From contig DJOV01000089.1 in assembly GCA_002437285.1 (NCBI GenBank), positions 1-44,084 of the forward strand: a stretch of DNA of 44,084 nucleotides. The letters run 5' to 3'. Position numbers and translations under genes: made by a program. Positions 1-7,961 of this stretch are shown here, piece after piece; the stretch's first letter is position 1, and each line of letters starts with the position of its first letter. The stretch is from Prevotella sp. UBA6429 (GTDB lineage: Bacteria; Bacteroidota; Bacteroidia; Bacteroidales; Bacteroidaceae). Below the pieces are notes generated by a model. That model saw only the letters and a program-made list of their open reading frames with translations. It was not told the origin of the DNA and made no database searches.

Positions 1-109
1 GCAAATCGCGGCGCGACCGACAAAAAACGCCATTTTCGCGCTCTATTTCATCCGTCGTCCGTGACAAACTTTTCGACCAAAAATCACGACAAAGCATCGC
101 TCGGTATCC

Positions 110-607
110 TTACCTATGCGGGTCAGGCTCTGCTGCCATGCCCACATTTCCTTCCTCTTCCAGCGGGGCATAATGGGCAGTGTGGTCAGCGAGATAGAGG
201 CGATTGAGTGTGAAGGCCAGCGACGACAGCGTCTGCGCCCTGACAGCCTTGGCCAACTGACACTCCCACACCGTGATGCAATGCCAGCCCATGGCGGCCA
301 GCTGGCGTTGCACCTCCTTGTCACGCTGCCTGTTGCGTGTGATCTTGTTTTGCCAAAAGGCCACATGGGTCTTGGGCAGGCGGAAGGCGCCACAGTCATG
401 GCCGTGCCAGAAACAGCCGTTGACAAAGATGCACGCACGATACTTCCTCAACACAATGTCGGGATGGCCTGGCAGGCGCCGATGGTTGACCCGATAGCGG
501 AAGCCCTGGTGCCAGAGGTAATGGCGCACCACCACCTCAGGCCGGGTGCCACCCGAGCGGATGGCGGCCATGATCTTGCTTCGCTTTTGGGGAGAAAACT
601 TGTCCAT
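110..607 (-). CDS. vsr: Very short patch repair (Vsr-type) DNA mismatch endonuclease
   Basis: This 165-residue protein is a Vsr-family endonuclease, which nicks next to T:G mismatches left by deamination of 5-methylcytosine. The N-terminus (MDKFSPQKRSKIMAAIRS) and the core (LPGHPDIVL around residues 45-53, then CFWHGHDC at 65-72) are family signatures. D50 matches the catalytic aspartate; C65, H70, C72 and the Cys of the later WECQ motif match the zinc ligands of E. coli Vsr. The residue matching E. coli His64 is Asn63 (FVNGCFWH). I chose the ATG at 607 because the upstream TTG candidate lies inside a promoter-like -7 box (629-636). No cytosine methyltransferase gene is seen in the window; a partner could lie left of base 1. 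It is divergent from the helicase gene at 847. Confidence 0.9.
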   Translation of the reverse strand: MDKFSPQKRSKIMAAIRSGGTRPEVVVRHYLWHQGFRYRVNHRRLPGHPDIVLRKYRACIFVNGCFWHGHDCGAFRLPKTHVAFWQNKITRNRQRDKEVQRQLAAMGWHCITVWECQLAKAVRAQTLSSLAFTLNRLYLADHTAHYAPLEEEGNVGMAAEPDPHR

Positions 608-628
608 CGACTTATCCTTACTTTCCTG

Positions 629-636
629 CAAAAGTA
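629..636 (-). promoter_or_regulatory. -7 box for the vsr gene
   Basis: The minus strand reads TACTTTTG, matching the Bacteroidota -7 consensus TAnnTTTG. It lies about 21 nt before the chosen ATG. No TTTG is present 19-21 nt upstream, so the -33 half is weak. Confidence 0.5.
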
Positions 637-744
637 CAAACTATTAAGCAAACATATCACATTCTGTCTCCACTTTCGCTCCGCTTTTTATGTCGTTCGG
701 ACAGAAAAGTCACACATTTTTTCCTTGCTTTCATCAGAAAACAT

Positions 745-752
745 TACTTTTG
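745..752 (+). promoter_or_regulatory. -7 box for the RecQ/UvrD fusion gene
   Basis: TACTTTTG matches TAnnTTTG and is about 94 nt before the ATG at 847. The -33 element is not clear. With the box at 629-636 it makes a divergent promoter region in the 239-bp gap between vsr and the helicase gene. Confidence 0.45.
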
Positions 753-846
753 CAACAAAACCCATTTGCCTTCGTGCCCTCATCAATCCACTCAAGCCTA
801 ACGGCACACACTGCATCACAACATTTTATCAGCCAGCTCACTCGCC

Positions 847-3800
847 ATGTCACTCATCGACCTCATCTTTGGCCGCAAGCCCACACAGACCGCATCGCCG
901 CAGCATCGCGATGCCTCCAGGTACGCTTTTGTCGACGTGGAGGTGAGCATGCGCGACCACAAGGTGCACGACATCGGTGCCTTGCGCCATGACGGTGCCA
1001 CATTTCACGACAACAACCGGCAGGCCTTGGCCAATTTTCTTGCTGGCGCCGACTACGTCTGCGGGCACAACATCGTGCACCATGACGCCCGTTACCTGGG
1101 TTACGCCCCGGGCAAGGCTCCGTGGCTATGGGTGGACACGCTCTACCCGTCGCCCCTGCTCTTCCCCGAACGGCCATACCACAGGTTGGTGAAAGACGAC
1201 AAGTTGCTGACCGACCAGATAAACAATCCCGTGAACGACTGCGAAAAGGCTCGACAGCTGTTGTTCGACGAGATGGCACAATGGCGCACCCTGTCCAAGG
1301 GCCAGCAGGACATCTATGCCGGTCTGCTGGGCGACACGCCTGAGTTTGGCGGGTTTCTGCAGATGATGGATGCCCGCACGCCCTCCACCGACATCCGCCA
1401 ACTGGCAAGTCTCATCTTCGCCGAGTTTGAAGGGCGCATCTGCAGCCATGCCGATGTGGTCTCGCTCATTGGCAAGTCGCCCGTCGCCTTGGCTTACGCG
1501 CTGGCACTCATCGGGACCGGCGACCGCCACTCGGCCACGCCGGGATGGGTGCTCCACCATTACCCCGAAGTGGAGCACATCATCTATCTCCTTCGCCACG
1601 TGGCGTGCCCACAAGGATGCAGCTATTGCGACCAAGCCCACGACGCACGGCTCCATCTCCGACGCCTGTTTGGCTACGACTCCTTTCGCACCTACGATGG
1701 CGAGCCCCTACAGGAGCGCGCTGTCCGTGCCGCTGTCAGCGGGCGGTCGCTGCTGGCGGTGTTTCCCACAGGTGGCGGCAAGTCTCTCACATTTCAGTTG
1801 CCCGCCCTGATGGACGGCGATTCCTGCCACGGCCTCACGGTGGTCATCTCCCCCCTGCAGTCGCTCATGAAGGACCAAGTGGACAACCTGACCAACCGCG
1901 GCATCACCGATGCCGTGACCATCAACGGACTGCTCAACCCCATCGAGCGGGCCGACGCCATTGAGCGAGTGGCAAGCGGAGAGGCTTCACTACTCTACAT
2001 CGCCCCCGAGATGTTGCGTTCCAAGACCATTGAGCGCATTCTTCTGGCAAGGCACGTGATGCGCTTCGTCATCGACGAGGCCCACTGCTTCTCTGCCTGG
2101 GGGCAAGACTTCCGCGTGGACTATCTCTACATAGGCAAGTTCATACGCGAATACCAGGAGCGGAAAGGCGACCAGGGCCAGGTCTGCGTGTCATGCTTCA
2201 CGGCCACAGCCAAGCAGAAGGTGATACAGGACATCTGCGACTACTTCAAGCATTGGCTCGGCATCGACCTCGAGCTCTTCGCCTCAAAGGCCGCGCGCAC
2301 CAACTTGCGCTACTCGGTCATACACGTCGACACGGACGAGGACAAGTACGTCAGGCTGCGCTCGCTGGTGGCCGAAGCCGCCTGCCCCACCATCGTCTAT
2401 GTGTCGCGCACCAAGCGGGCACGTGAACTTGCCGAACGCCTGACGCGCGACGGGTTGCCCGCCATGCCCTACTACGGCAAGATGACGGCAGACGACAAGA
2501 CACAGAATCAAGATGCCTTCATGGGTGGCAAGGTCGGAATCATCGTGGCCACATCCGCATTCGGCATGGGGGTGGACAAGAGCGATGTGGGACTGGTGGT
2601 CCACTATGACATATCCGACTCGCTGGAAAACTACGTGCAGGAGGCTGGACGCGCCGGACGTGACCCACACATCCATGCGCGTTGCTATGTGCTCTATGGC
2701 GACAATGACCTCGACAAGCACTTCATACTGCTCAACCAAACCAAACTGAGCATCAGCGAGATCCAACAGGTATGGCGCGCCATCAAGGATTTCACAAAGG
2801 ACAGGCCACGGGTGTGCTGCTCAGCCCTGGAGATAGCGCGCCGCGCCGGATGGGACGACTCCGTGTCGGACATCGAGACACGCGTGCGCACGGCCATCGC
2901 CACCCTGGAGCAGAGCGGATACGTGGAACGTGGCAACAACGTGCCGCACGTCTACGCCACCGGCATCACGGTGAACAACATGGACGAGGCTCGCAAACGC
3001 CTGGATTGCTCACCTCTCTTTTCGGACGACGAGACAGAAGAGGCGGTGCGCATCATCAAGTCGCTCATCTCACAAAAACATACCGCCAAGGCACGCAACG
3101 CTGAGGCTGAATCGCGCATCGACTACCTGGCCGACATCCTCGGTCTCACCAAGCAGACGGTCATCTCCGTCGTGCAGCGCATGAGACAGGAGGGCATCCT
3201 GGCCGACTCACGTGACATGTCGGCACACCTCAAGGATGCGGGAGGCGGCGAGCGAAAGGCACAAACCACACTCGAACGGTTTGGAAAACTGGAGCGATAT
3301 GTCATTGAGCACATACCGGACGAGCGTGTATGCCTGTCCTACAAACAACTCAACGACAAGGCCATCAAGGACGGCATATCGACCGCCACGGAGAAGGACA
3401 TCAGAACACTACTCTACTTCCTCATGGTGAAGGGCTACACACGAAAGACCGAGGGCGGAGCCAACAATGCCGTCATCAGGCGCTGTGCCAGCCTGGACAG
3501 GGTCTTACGTCGATATGAGCGGCGAATGGCCATCTGCCAGTTTGCCATCAACTGGCTCTACAGGCTGGCCCAACAAGATGAAACCGACACCCGGACCGAC
3601 ACCAGCGAAGTGGAAGGCGCGGTGGCCAAGGGGGGCAACGTGCAGTTTTCCGTCGTGGAACTGGTCAACGAGATGAAGCGCAACGGACTGCAACTCTTCG
3701 GACTCACCGATGACGTGACCCTCGAGGAGATGGAAGAGGCACTGCTCTATCTCTCCAAGATTGGTGCGCTCAAGCTCGAAGGCGGCTTCCTCGTGCTCTA

Positions 3801-5775
3801 CAATGCCATGGATATACGACGCCTGAAAGACAGCAGACTACGGTACAAGCAAGACGACTATCGCATGCTCAACGAGTTCTACAAGCAGAAGATACAGCAA
3901 ATCCACATCGTAGGAGAATACGCCAACCTGATGGTGAGGGACTACAATGCCGCGTTGCAGTTTGTGAAAGACTATTTTCAGATGGACTACCAACGCTTCA
4001 TGAAAACCTATTTCCGGGGCGAACGGGAACAGGAAATCGGACGCAACATCACACCCGCACACTACCGCAAACTCTTCGGCACACTCTCAGCGCGACAAAT
4101 GGAAATCATCAGTGACAAGGACTCCCGTTGCATCGTGGTAGCCGCCGGACCTGGCAGCGGCAAGACGAGGGTGCTGGTGCACAAACTGGCCTCGATGCTC
4201 CTGCTCGAAGACGTGAAGCATGAGCAGTTGCTCATGCTCACCTTCTCACGAGCGGCCGCCACCGAGTTCAAGCAACGGCTCATCGGCCTCATCGGCAACG
4301 CGGCTCACTTTGTGGAAATCAAGACCTTTCATTCCTACTGTTTCGACTTATTGGGACGGCTGGGCAACATCGAAGATGCAGACCACGTGGTGGGAAAGGC
4401 CGCAGAGATGATAGCACAGGGAGATGTGGAGGCCAGCAAGATCAAGAAGGCGGTGCTGGTCATCGATGAGGCGCAAGACATGGACGCTGAGGAATATGCG
4501 CTCGTGGTGGCGCTCATGAAGGCCAACGACGACTTGCGGGTCATAGCTGTCGGCGACGATGACCAGAACATCTACGAGTTTCGGGGAGCTGACGCCCGCT
4601 ACATGCGCCAATTGAGCATGCTGCCTGGCGCCCGACTCATCGAGATGACAGACAACTATCGGAGCGCTGCCGACATCGTGCATGCGGCCAATGATTGGGT
4701 AAAGCTCATCGGCCACCGCATCAAGAAAACACCACTTACTGCCGTGCGGCGAATGGACGGACAGGTGAAGGTGGTGCTGCACACCATGGCAAGCAGGGCG
4801 GACGGCAGTGAAGAGAGAGAACAGCAAGCACTCTATCTGCCCTTGCTGGAGGAAGTGAAGCGGAGAGGGAAAGGATCCGCTTGCGTGTTGACACAAACCA
4901 ACAAGGAGGCGGCCATCATGGTGGCCTTGCTCAACAGGAACGGCATCAACAGCCAGCTCGTACAGTCGTTGGGCGGGCTACGGTTCTGCAACATCGCCGA
5001 GACACGCTACTTCTTGAAACACCTTTTGCAAGGGCAACAAGCACCCATCATACCCGATGATCTGTGGGATGAAGCCAAGGAGCGCACATGCGGCAAGTAC
5101 AAGAGGAGCCAGGCCTTGCCCTACCTCAAACGGTGCTGGCTACTGTTTGAGCAGACGCATCCCACCAAATACTACAATGACTTTTGGGATTTCATCTTCG
5201 AATCGTCGGTGGAAGACTTCTGCGACATGGCGAAGGGTAGCGTCATCGTGTCGACCATTCATAAAGCCAAAGGTAGAGAGTTTGACCATGTGTTCTTGCT
5301 ATTCACCGAACCCGGACGCATCACCGAGGAGGTGGTGCGCCACCTCTATGTGGGCATCACACGCGCCAAAGACAGCCTGGTCGTTCACACTGACAGCCTC
5401 CTGTTCCGCCAAATGCACGCCACGGAGCTCCTCCGCGACAACACACCCTATGGCCTGCCCGATGAAATCGTGCTCATGCTGTCTCATCGCGATGTCTATC
5501 TCGACTTCTTCAAAAGCCACAAGCAACAAATCCTGACCCTGCAGAGCGGCGACCGCTTGTCATACAGCCATCACCATCTTTTTACCCCAACCAACATCGC
5601 TGTGGCCAAATTGTCTAAAGACATGCAAAAGAAACTGCAAGAATGGGAGGCCCAAGGCTATCAAGCCGACTATGCCACCATACGCTTTATCGTGGCATGG
5701 AAGCCGAAGGATGCGCCCAAACAGGAAACGGAAACGGCAGTCTTGCTCATGGACCTACATGCCAGAAGGCTGTAA
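847..5775 (+). CDS. DEDD-exonuclease-like / RecQ / UvrD triple-fusion helicase
   Basis: This 1642-residue protein carries three DNA-processing modules. Residues 27-135 look like a DnaQ-type DEDD exonuclease: FVDVE gives D30/E32, GHNIVHHD gives D80, and the last acidic residue is D117 or D131. A Cys cluster (C254, C258, C261) follows and may bind metal. Residues 280-640 are a RecQ core: PTGGGKS with K312, DEAH at 410-413, SCFTATA, and QEAGRAGRD from Q598. RQC/winged-helix-like sequence seems to follow. Residues 1090-1510 are a UvrD/PcrA-type helicase: AAGPGSGKT (K1106), DEAQD at 1207-1211, QNIYEFRGA near 1240, THK-type motif at 1470-1476, and LYVGITRAKD near 1500. Typical RecQ is about 600 residues, so this is an unusually large fusion. 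It probably acts in recombination or genome maintenance; a defence role is possible but unproven. Confidence 0.9.
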   Translation: MSLIDLIFGRKPTQTASPQHRDASRYAFVDVEVSMRDHKVHDIGALRHDGATFHDNNRQALANFLAGADYVCGHNIVHHDARYLGYAPGKAPWLWVDTLYPSPLLFPERPYHRLVKDDKLLTDQINNPVNDCEKARQLLFDEMAQWRTLSKGQQDIYAGLLGDTPEFGGFLQMMDARTPSTDIRQLASLIFAEFEGRICSHADVVSLIGKSPVALAYALALIGTGDRHSATPGWVLHHYPEVEHIIYLLRHVACPQGCSYCDQAHDARLHLRRLFGYDSFRTYDGEPLQERAVRAAVSGRSLLAVFPTGGGKSLTFQLPALMDGDSCHGLTVVISPLQSLMKDQVDNLTNRGITDAVTINGLLNPIERADAIERVASGEASLLYIAPEMLRSKTIERILLARHVMRFVIDEAHCFSAWGQDFRVDYLYIGKFIREYQERKGDQGQVCVSCFTATAKQKVIQDICDYFKHWLGIDLELFASKAARTNLRYSVIHVDTDEDKYVRLRSLVAEAACPTIVYVSRTKRARELAERLTRDGLPAMPYYGKMTADDKTQNQDAFMGGKVGIIVATSAFGMGVDKSDVGLVVHYDISDSLENYVQEAGRAGRDPHIHARCYVLYGDNDLDKHFILLNQTKLSISEIQQVWRAIKDFTKDRPRVCCSALEIARRAGWDDSVSDIETRVRTAIATLEQSGYVERGNNVPHVYATGITVNNMDEARKRLDCSPLFSDDETEEAVRIIKSLISQKHTAKARNAEAESRIDYLADILGLTKQTVISVVQRMRQEGILADSRDMSAHLKDAGGGERKAQTTLERFGKLERYVIEHIPDERVCLSYKQLNDKAIKDGISTATEKDIRTLLYFLMVKGYTRKTEGGANNAVIRRCASLDRVLRRYERRMAICQFAINWLYRLAQQDETDTRTDTSEVEGAVAKGGNVQFSVVELVNEMKRNGLQLFGLTDDVTLEEMEEALLYLSKIGALKLEGGFLVLYNAMDIRRLKDSRLRYKQDDYRMLNEFYKQKIQQIHIVGEYANLMVRDYNAALQFVKDYFQMDYQRFMKTYFRGEREQEIGRNITPAHYRKLFGTLSARQMEIISDKDSRCIVVAAGPGSGKTRVLVHKLASMLLLEDVKHEQLLMLTFSRAAATEFKQRLIGLIGNAAHFVEIKTFHSYCFDLLGRLGNIEDADHVVGKAAEMIAQGDVEASKIKKAVLVIDEAQDMDAEEYALVVALMKANDDLRVIAVGDDDQNIYEFRGADARYMRQLSMLPGARLIEMTDNYRSAADIVHAANDWVKLIGHRIKKTPLTAVRRMDGQVKVVLHTMASRADGSEEREQQALYLPLLEEVKRRGKGSACVLTQTNKEAAIMVALLNRNGINSQLVQSLGGLRFCNIAETRYFLKHLLQGQQAPIIPDDLWDEAKERTCGKYKRSQALPYLKRCWLLFEQTHPTKYYNDFWDFIFESSVEDFCDMAKGSVIVSTIHKAKGREFDHVFLLFTEPGRITEEVVRHLYVGITRAKDSLVVHTDSLLFRQMHATELLRDNTPYGLPDEIVLMLSHRDVYLDFFKSHKQQILTLQSGDRLSYSHHHLFTPTNIAVAKLSKDMQKKLQEWEAQGYQADYATIRFIVAWKPKDAPKQETETAVLLMDLHARRL

Positions 5776-5990
5776 GGCCTATCCTGCAGGGAGAATGGCC
5801 CGTCAAGGCCTGACAAAGCAAGTGACTACCTTACCCTTGATTTTCCCCCAGCTCTCGGCAGCAATGATGTGGCAAGCATGTTGGGAGGGTGATAGCTGTA
5901 CAGATGGCCTTGTAGCTCATGGGCACAAACTCGGCAAGCATGTTCCGCCGGGATGTCCCCTCATGTGACGGAAAGCGCACAACAGATAGG

Positions 5991-6034
5991 AAGAATAGAA
6001 AAAGCCCTTGCAGAAGATGTTTCTGCAAGGGCTT
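5991..6034 (-). terminator. Terminator of tRNA-His
   Basis: A perfect 14-bp inverted repeat (arms 6002-6015 and 6021-6034, 5-nt loop) is followed on the minus strand by a run of five T and a T-rich stretch. It lies just downstream of the tRNA 3' end. The rest of the gap from 5776 to 5990 shows no gene that I can support. Confidence 0.85.
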
Positions 6035-6041
6035 GCTTGAG

Positions 6042-6116
6042 GGTGGGGGGTGGGACTCGAACCCACGACATTCAGAACCACAATCTGACGCTCTAACCAA
6101 CTGAACTACACCCACC
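6042..6116 (-). tRNA. tRNA-His (anticodon GTG)
   Basis: The minus strand folds as a tRNA: D-arm with GTTC/GAGC, anticodon stem TCAGA/TCTGA enclosing the loop TTGTGGT (anticodon GTG), and a T-arm GTGGG-TTCGAGT-CCCAC. A G at 6116 is the extra G-1 diagnostic of tRNA-His and pairs with C73 at 6042. CCA is not encoded. One acceptor-stem pair is off: position 6 is T but the facing base, 67, is C, where A would be expected. Confidence 0.93.
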
Positions 6117-6152
6117 GTGTGTTTTGGTTGCCTTGGTATCTCAAAGCGAGTG

Positions 6153-6184
6153 CAAAGGTAAGGGATTTATTTGATACCACCAAA
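6153..6184 (-). promoter_or_regulatory. Consensus promoter of tRNA-His
   Basis: On the minus strand TTTG (6181-6184), a 20-nt spacer and TACCTTTG (6153-6160) match the Bacteroidota sigma-ABfr consensus exactly. The -7 box ends 36 nt before the tRNA. Confidence 0.85.
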
Positions 6185-6192
6185 TAAATCCC
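6162..6192 (-). terminator. Hairpin after secG, overlapping the tRNA-His promoter
   Basis: GGGATTTATTTG (6162-6173) and CAAATAAATCCC (6181-6192) form a perfect 12-bp stem with a 7-nt loop, about 20 nt after the secG stop. The following T content is low, so termination is probable but not certain. The -33 TTTG of the tRNA promoter is inside the stem. Confidence 0.55.
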
Positions 6193-6212
6193 GAACTTTT
6201 TTCATTTTATTT

Positions 6213-6623
6213 TTATTTTGCAGGTGCCGCGGGCTGTGCGGGGGCATTAGGAGCCGTCTGCTGACCACCCTGAGCACCCTGCTTAGCACCCTGTGCAGGA
6301 GCATTCTGCTGCTGACCGGCCTGGAATCCCTGCGTGTTTGTGGGATTGGTGGTCTGAGTCTCCGTAGCCGCCTTCTCCAGGACACTCTGCGAAGCAGAAG
6401 ACTGAGGAGCGGTGTAAGCGCACACCACGCTGATGAGAACCATGGCTGCAGCGAGTCCCCACGTAGCCTTCTCGATGAAGTCGGTGGTCTTGCGCACGCC
6501 CATGATGGCGTTGGAAGAAGAGAAGTTGCTGGCAAGGCCGCCTCCCTTAGACTCCTGGATGAGCACGATGAAGATCATCAGCAATGACACCAGGACGATG
6601 AGAATTACAAATAATGTGTACAT
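6213..6623 (-). CDS. secG: Preprotein translocase subunit SecG
   Basis: A 136-residue inner-membrane protein of the Sec translocon. The N-terminus (MYTLFVILIVLVSLLMIFIV) is the first membrane span. The next part, LIQESKGGGLASNFSSSN, is the SecG signature for the loop, and WGLAAAMVLISVVCAY is the second span. The C-terminal tail of about 55 residues is rich in Gln, Ala and Pro and looks disordered, longer than in E. coli SecG but common in this phylum. It is the last gene of a run with the TPR gene (6-nt gap), lptE and the sigma54 activator. Confidence 0.93.
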   Translation of the reverse strand: MYTLFVILIVLVSLLMIFIVLIQESKGGGLASNFSSSNAIMGVRKTTDFIEKATWGLAAAMVLISVVCAYTAPQSSASQSVLEKAATETQTTNPTNTQGFQAGQQQNAPAQGAKQGAQGGQQTAPNAPAQPAAPAK

Positions 6624-6629
6624 AATTCT

Positions 6630-7391
6630 TTACTTATTGTTTTTATTGTTTAATATCAACTTTTCCAAGAAACGTATTTGATCTGCAAAGTAAGCATTTT
6701 TTTTCGGATAATTCAAATTTAATCGCCGAATAATTTCAAGCGCTTTGTTATATCGGCCTTGTTTGATGTAAATTTTTGCCAACGTCTCCGTAAAATAGCT
6801 TTCATCACCGTTTTTGTCGTCACCCGAGCCCGCCTGGGCATCCTCGGGCATATACTCCACATCGGTTTTCAATTTGATTTTTCCATTCTCATTGTTTATG
6901 AAATTATCTATCAAATCTTGACCTTTCAATTGTGGCGTAGCGCTTTGTTCCGCTTCCTTTTCCTCTTCGCTTTCCGACTCCAAGAGATAGGACACATAAT
7001 CGACAGCGGCATCAGCCGGAGTAGGCTTCCGCTTGTTTTTCTTGTCCGCTTCCTTTTCCTCTTCCGGTATTGTCTCCAGGAAATTGTCGATCAGCGAGAT
7101 GGTGCGATTGTCATTGGGTTTCTTTCGGTCGTCCTTTGGTTTGGCGGGCGCATGACGCATCTGGTAATGCGCCGCTTCCACCAGGTTGAAGATCACCTTT
7201 CGGTCGGTGATATAGATGGCCGCCCGTCGCAACTCTTCGTCAAAGGTGGGGTCATGCAGCAAATAAAGGTTTTGCAGCAGGAGCAAACGCGCCGTCTGAT
7301 AATAAGGATAGAGCGCAAGAAGGCTCCGGAGATCGTAAAGGGTCTCGCGGTCGAGCAGTTCCGGCTGTTTAATGAGTTGCGCTATGTCCAT
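6630..7391 (-). CDS. TPR-like protein of the lptE-secG block
   Basis: A 253-residue protein with no signal peptide. The N-terminal half is helical (ELLDRETLYDLRSLLALYPY, then repeated Leu-rich helices). The middle is highly charged, with Lys/Asp/Glu runs (KKNKRKP, ESESEEEKEAEQ). The C-terminus (SYFTETLAKIYIKQGRYNKA and LNLNYPKKN) resembles one or two tetratricopeptide repeats. The start at 7391 (MDIAQL) is preferred; the longer frame would overlap the 3' end of lptE. The order activator-lptE-TPR-secG is, from memory, conserved in Bacteroidales, but the protein's exact role is unknown. Confidence 0.8.
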   Translation of the reverse strand: MDIAQLIKQPELLDRETLYDLRSLLALYPYYQTARLLLLQNLYLLHDPTFDEELRRAAIYITDRKVIFNLVEAAHYQMRHAPAKPKDDRKKPNDNRTISLIDNFLETIPEEEKEADKKNKRKPTPADAAVDYVSYLLESESEEEKEAEQSATPQLKGQDLIDNFINNENGKIKLKTDVEYMPEDAQAGSGDDKNGDESYFTETLAKIYIKQGRYNKALEIIRRLNLNYPKKNAYFADQIRFLEKLILNNKNNK

Positions 7392-7432
7392 ATTTGTCTG
7401 GATAATAGAATCATGAATGACGAGAGAGTGAT

Positions 7433-7942
7433 TTACCAATTGGCGACAGTGGCGTTGAAGATTTGTTCCGTCAAGTCCTTGCACATCTGCGTGACAAGCT
7501 CCTCTTGCACGCTATTCAGGCTTTTCGTGGTCTCATAGCTCTTGGATGCCGTGAACGACCGTTCGAAGTCCTCGTTGTGGTTGTTGTTGTTGGTAAACCT
7601 CACGTTGACGGTTATCGAGAGTTCAGTCTGCGCCGAGTAACCCTCGCTTGATACCGACTTGTTGCGTTGCGAATACTGCGTGATCTCACCCTCGATGACC
7701 AAGTCGCCATTACGCTTCACCTGCCTCAGGCGGGTGTGATTGGCAAAGACATCCTTCAGTTGGTTGTTGAAGATGGGTCCCATCGGTCCCCACACATAAC
7801 TGCTCCGAATGGGGAAGTCGGCTATCTGTATGGTCTTTGTCGTGGTATAATCTATGCTGGCACCATTAAACTTGTAACTGACGCTGCATGCCGTGAGCAG
7901 CAGCAGGAGCGTAATGGCGAGATACGACAGTCTTTGTTTCAT
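7433..7942 (-). CDS. lptE: LptE-like LPS assembly lipoprotein
   Basis: A 169-residue predicted outer-membrane lipoprotein. The signal peptide MKQRLSYLAITLLLLLTAC ends in a lipobox with Cys19. The mature part (SVSYKFNGASIDYTTTKTIQ, then ...FNNQLKDVF, GDLVIEGEITQY) follows the Bacteroidota LptE pattern, the partner of LptD in moving LPS to the outer leaflet. The start could also be 7954 (MNLTMKQ); 7942 gives the more typical signal peptide. It lies 19 nt after the activator gene stop at 7962. Confidence 0.85.
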   Translation of the reverse strand: MKQRLSYLAITLLLLLTACSVSYKFNGASIDYTTTKTIQIADFPIRSSYVWGPMGPIFNNQLKDVFANHTRLRQVKRNGDLVIEGEITQYSQRNKSVSSEGYSAQTELSITVNVRFTNNNNHNEDFERSFTASKSYETTKSLNSVQEELVTQMCKDLTEQIFNATVANW

Positions 7943-7961
7943 TGTCAAATTCATCGAGATT

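Noticed and set aside
116..946. 276-residue plus-strand frame opposite vsr
   Set aside because: It runs through the vsr gene, both -7 boxes and the start of the helicase gene; no motif.
5831..6115. 94-residue minus-strand frame across the tRNA
   Set aside because: It contains the tRNA-His and its terminator, so it is not a gene.
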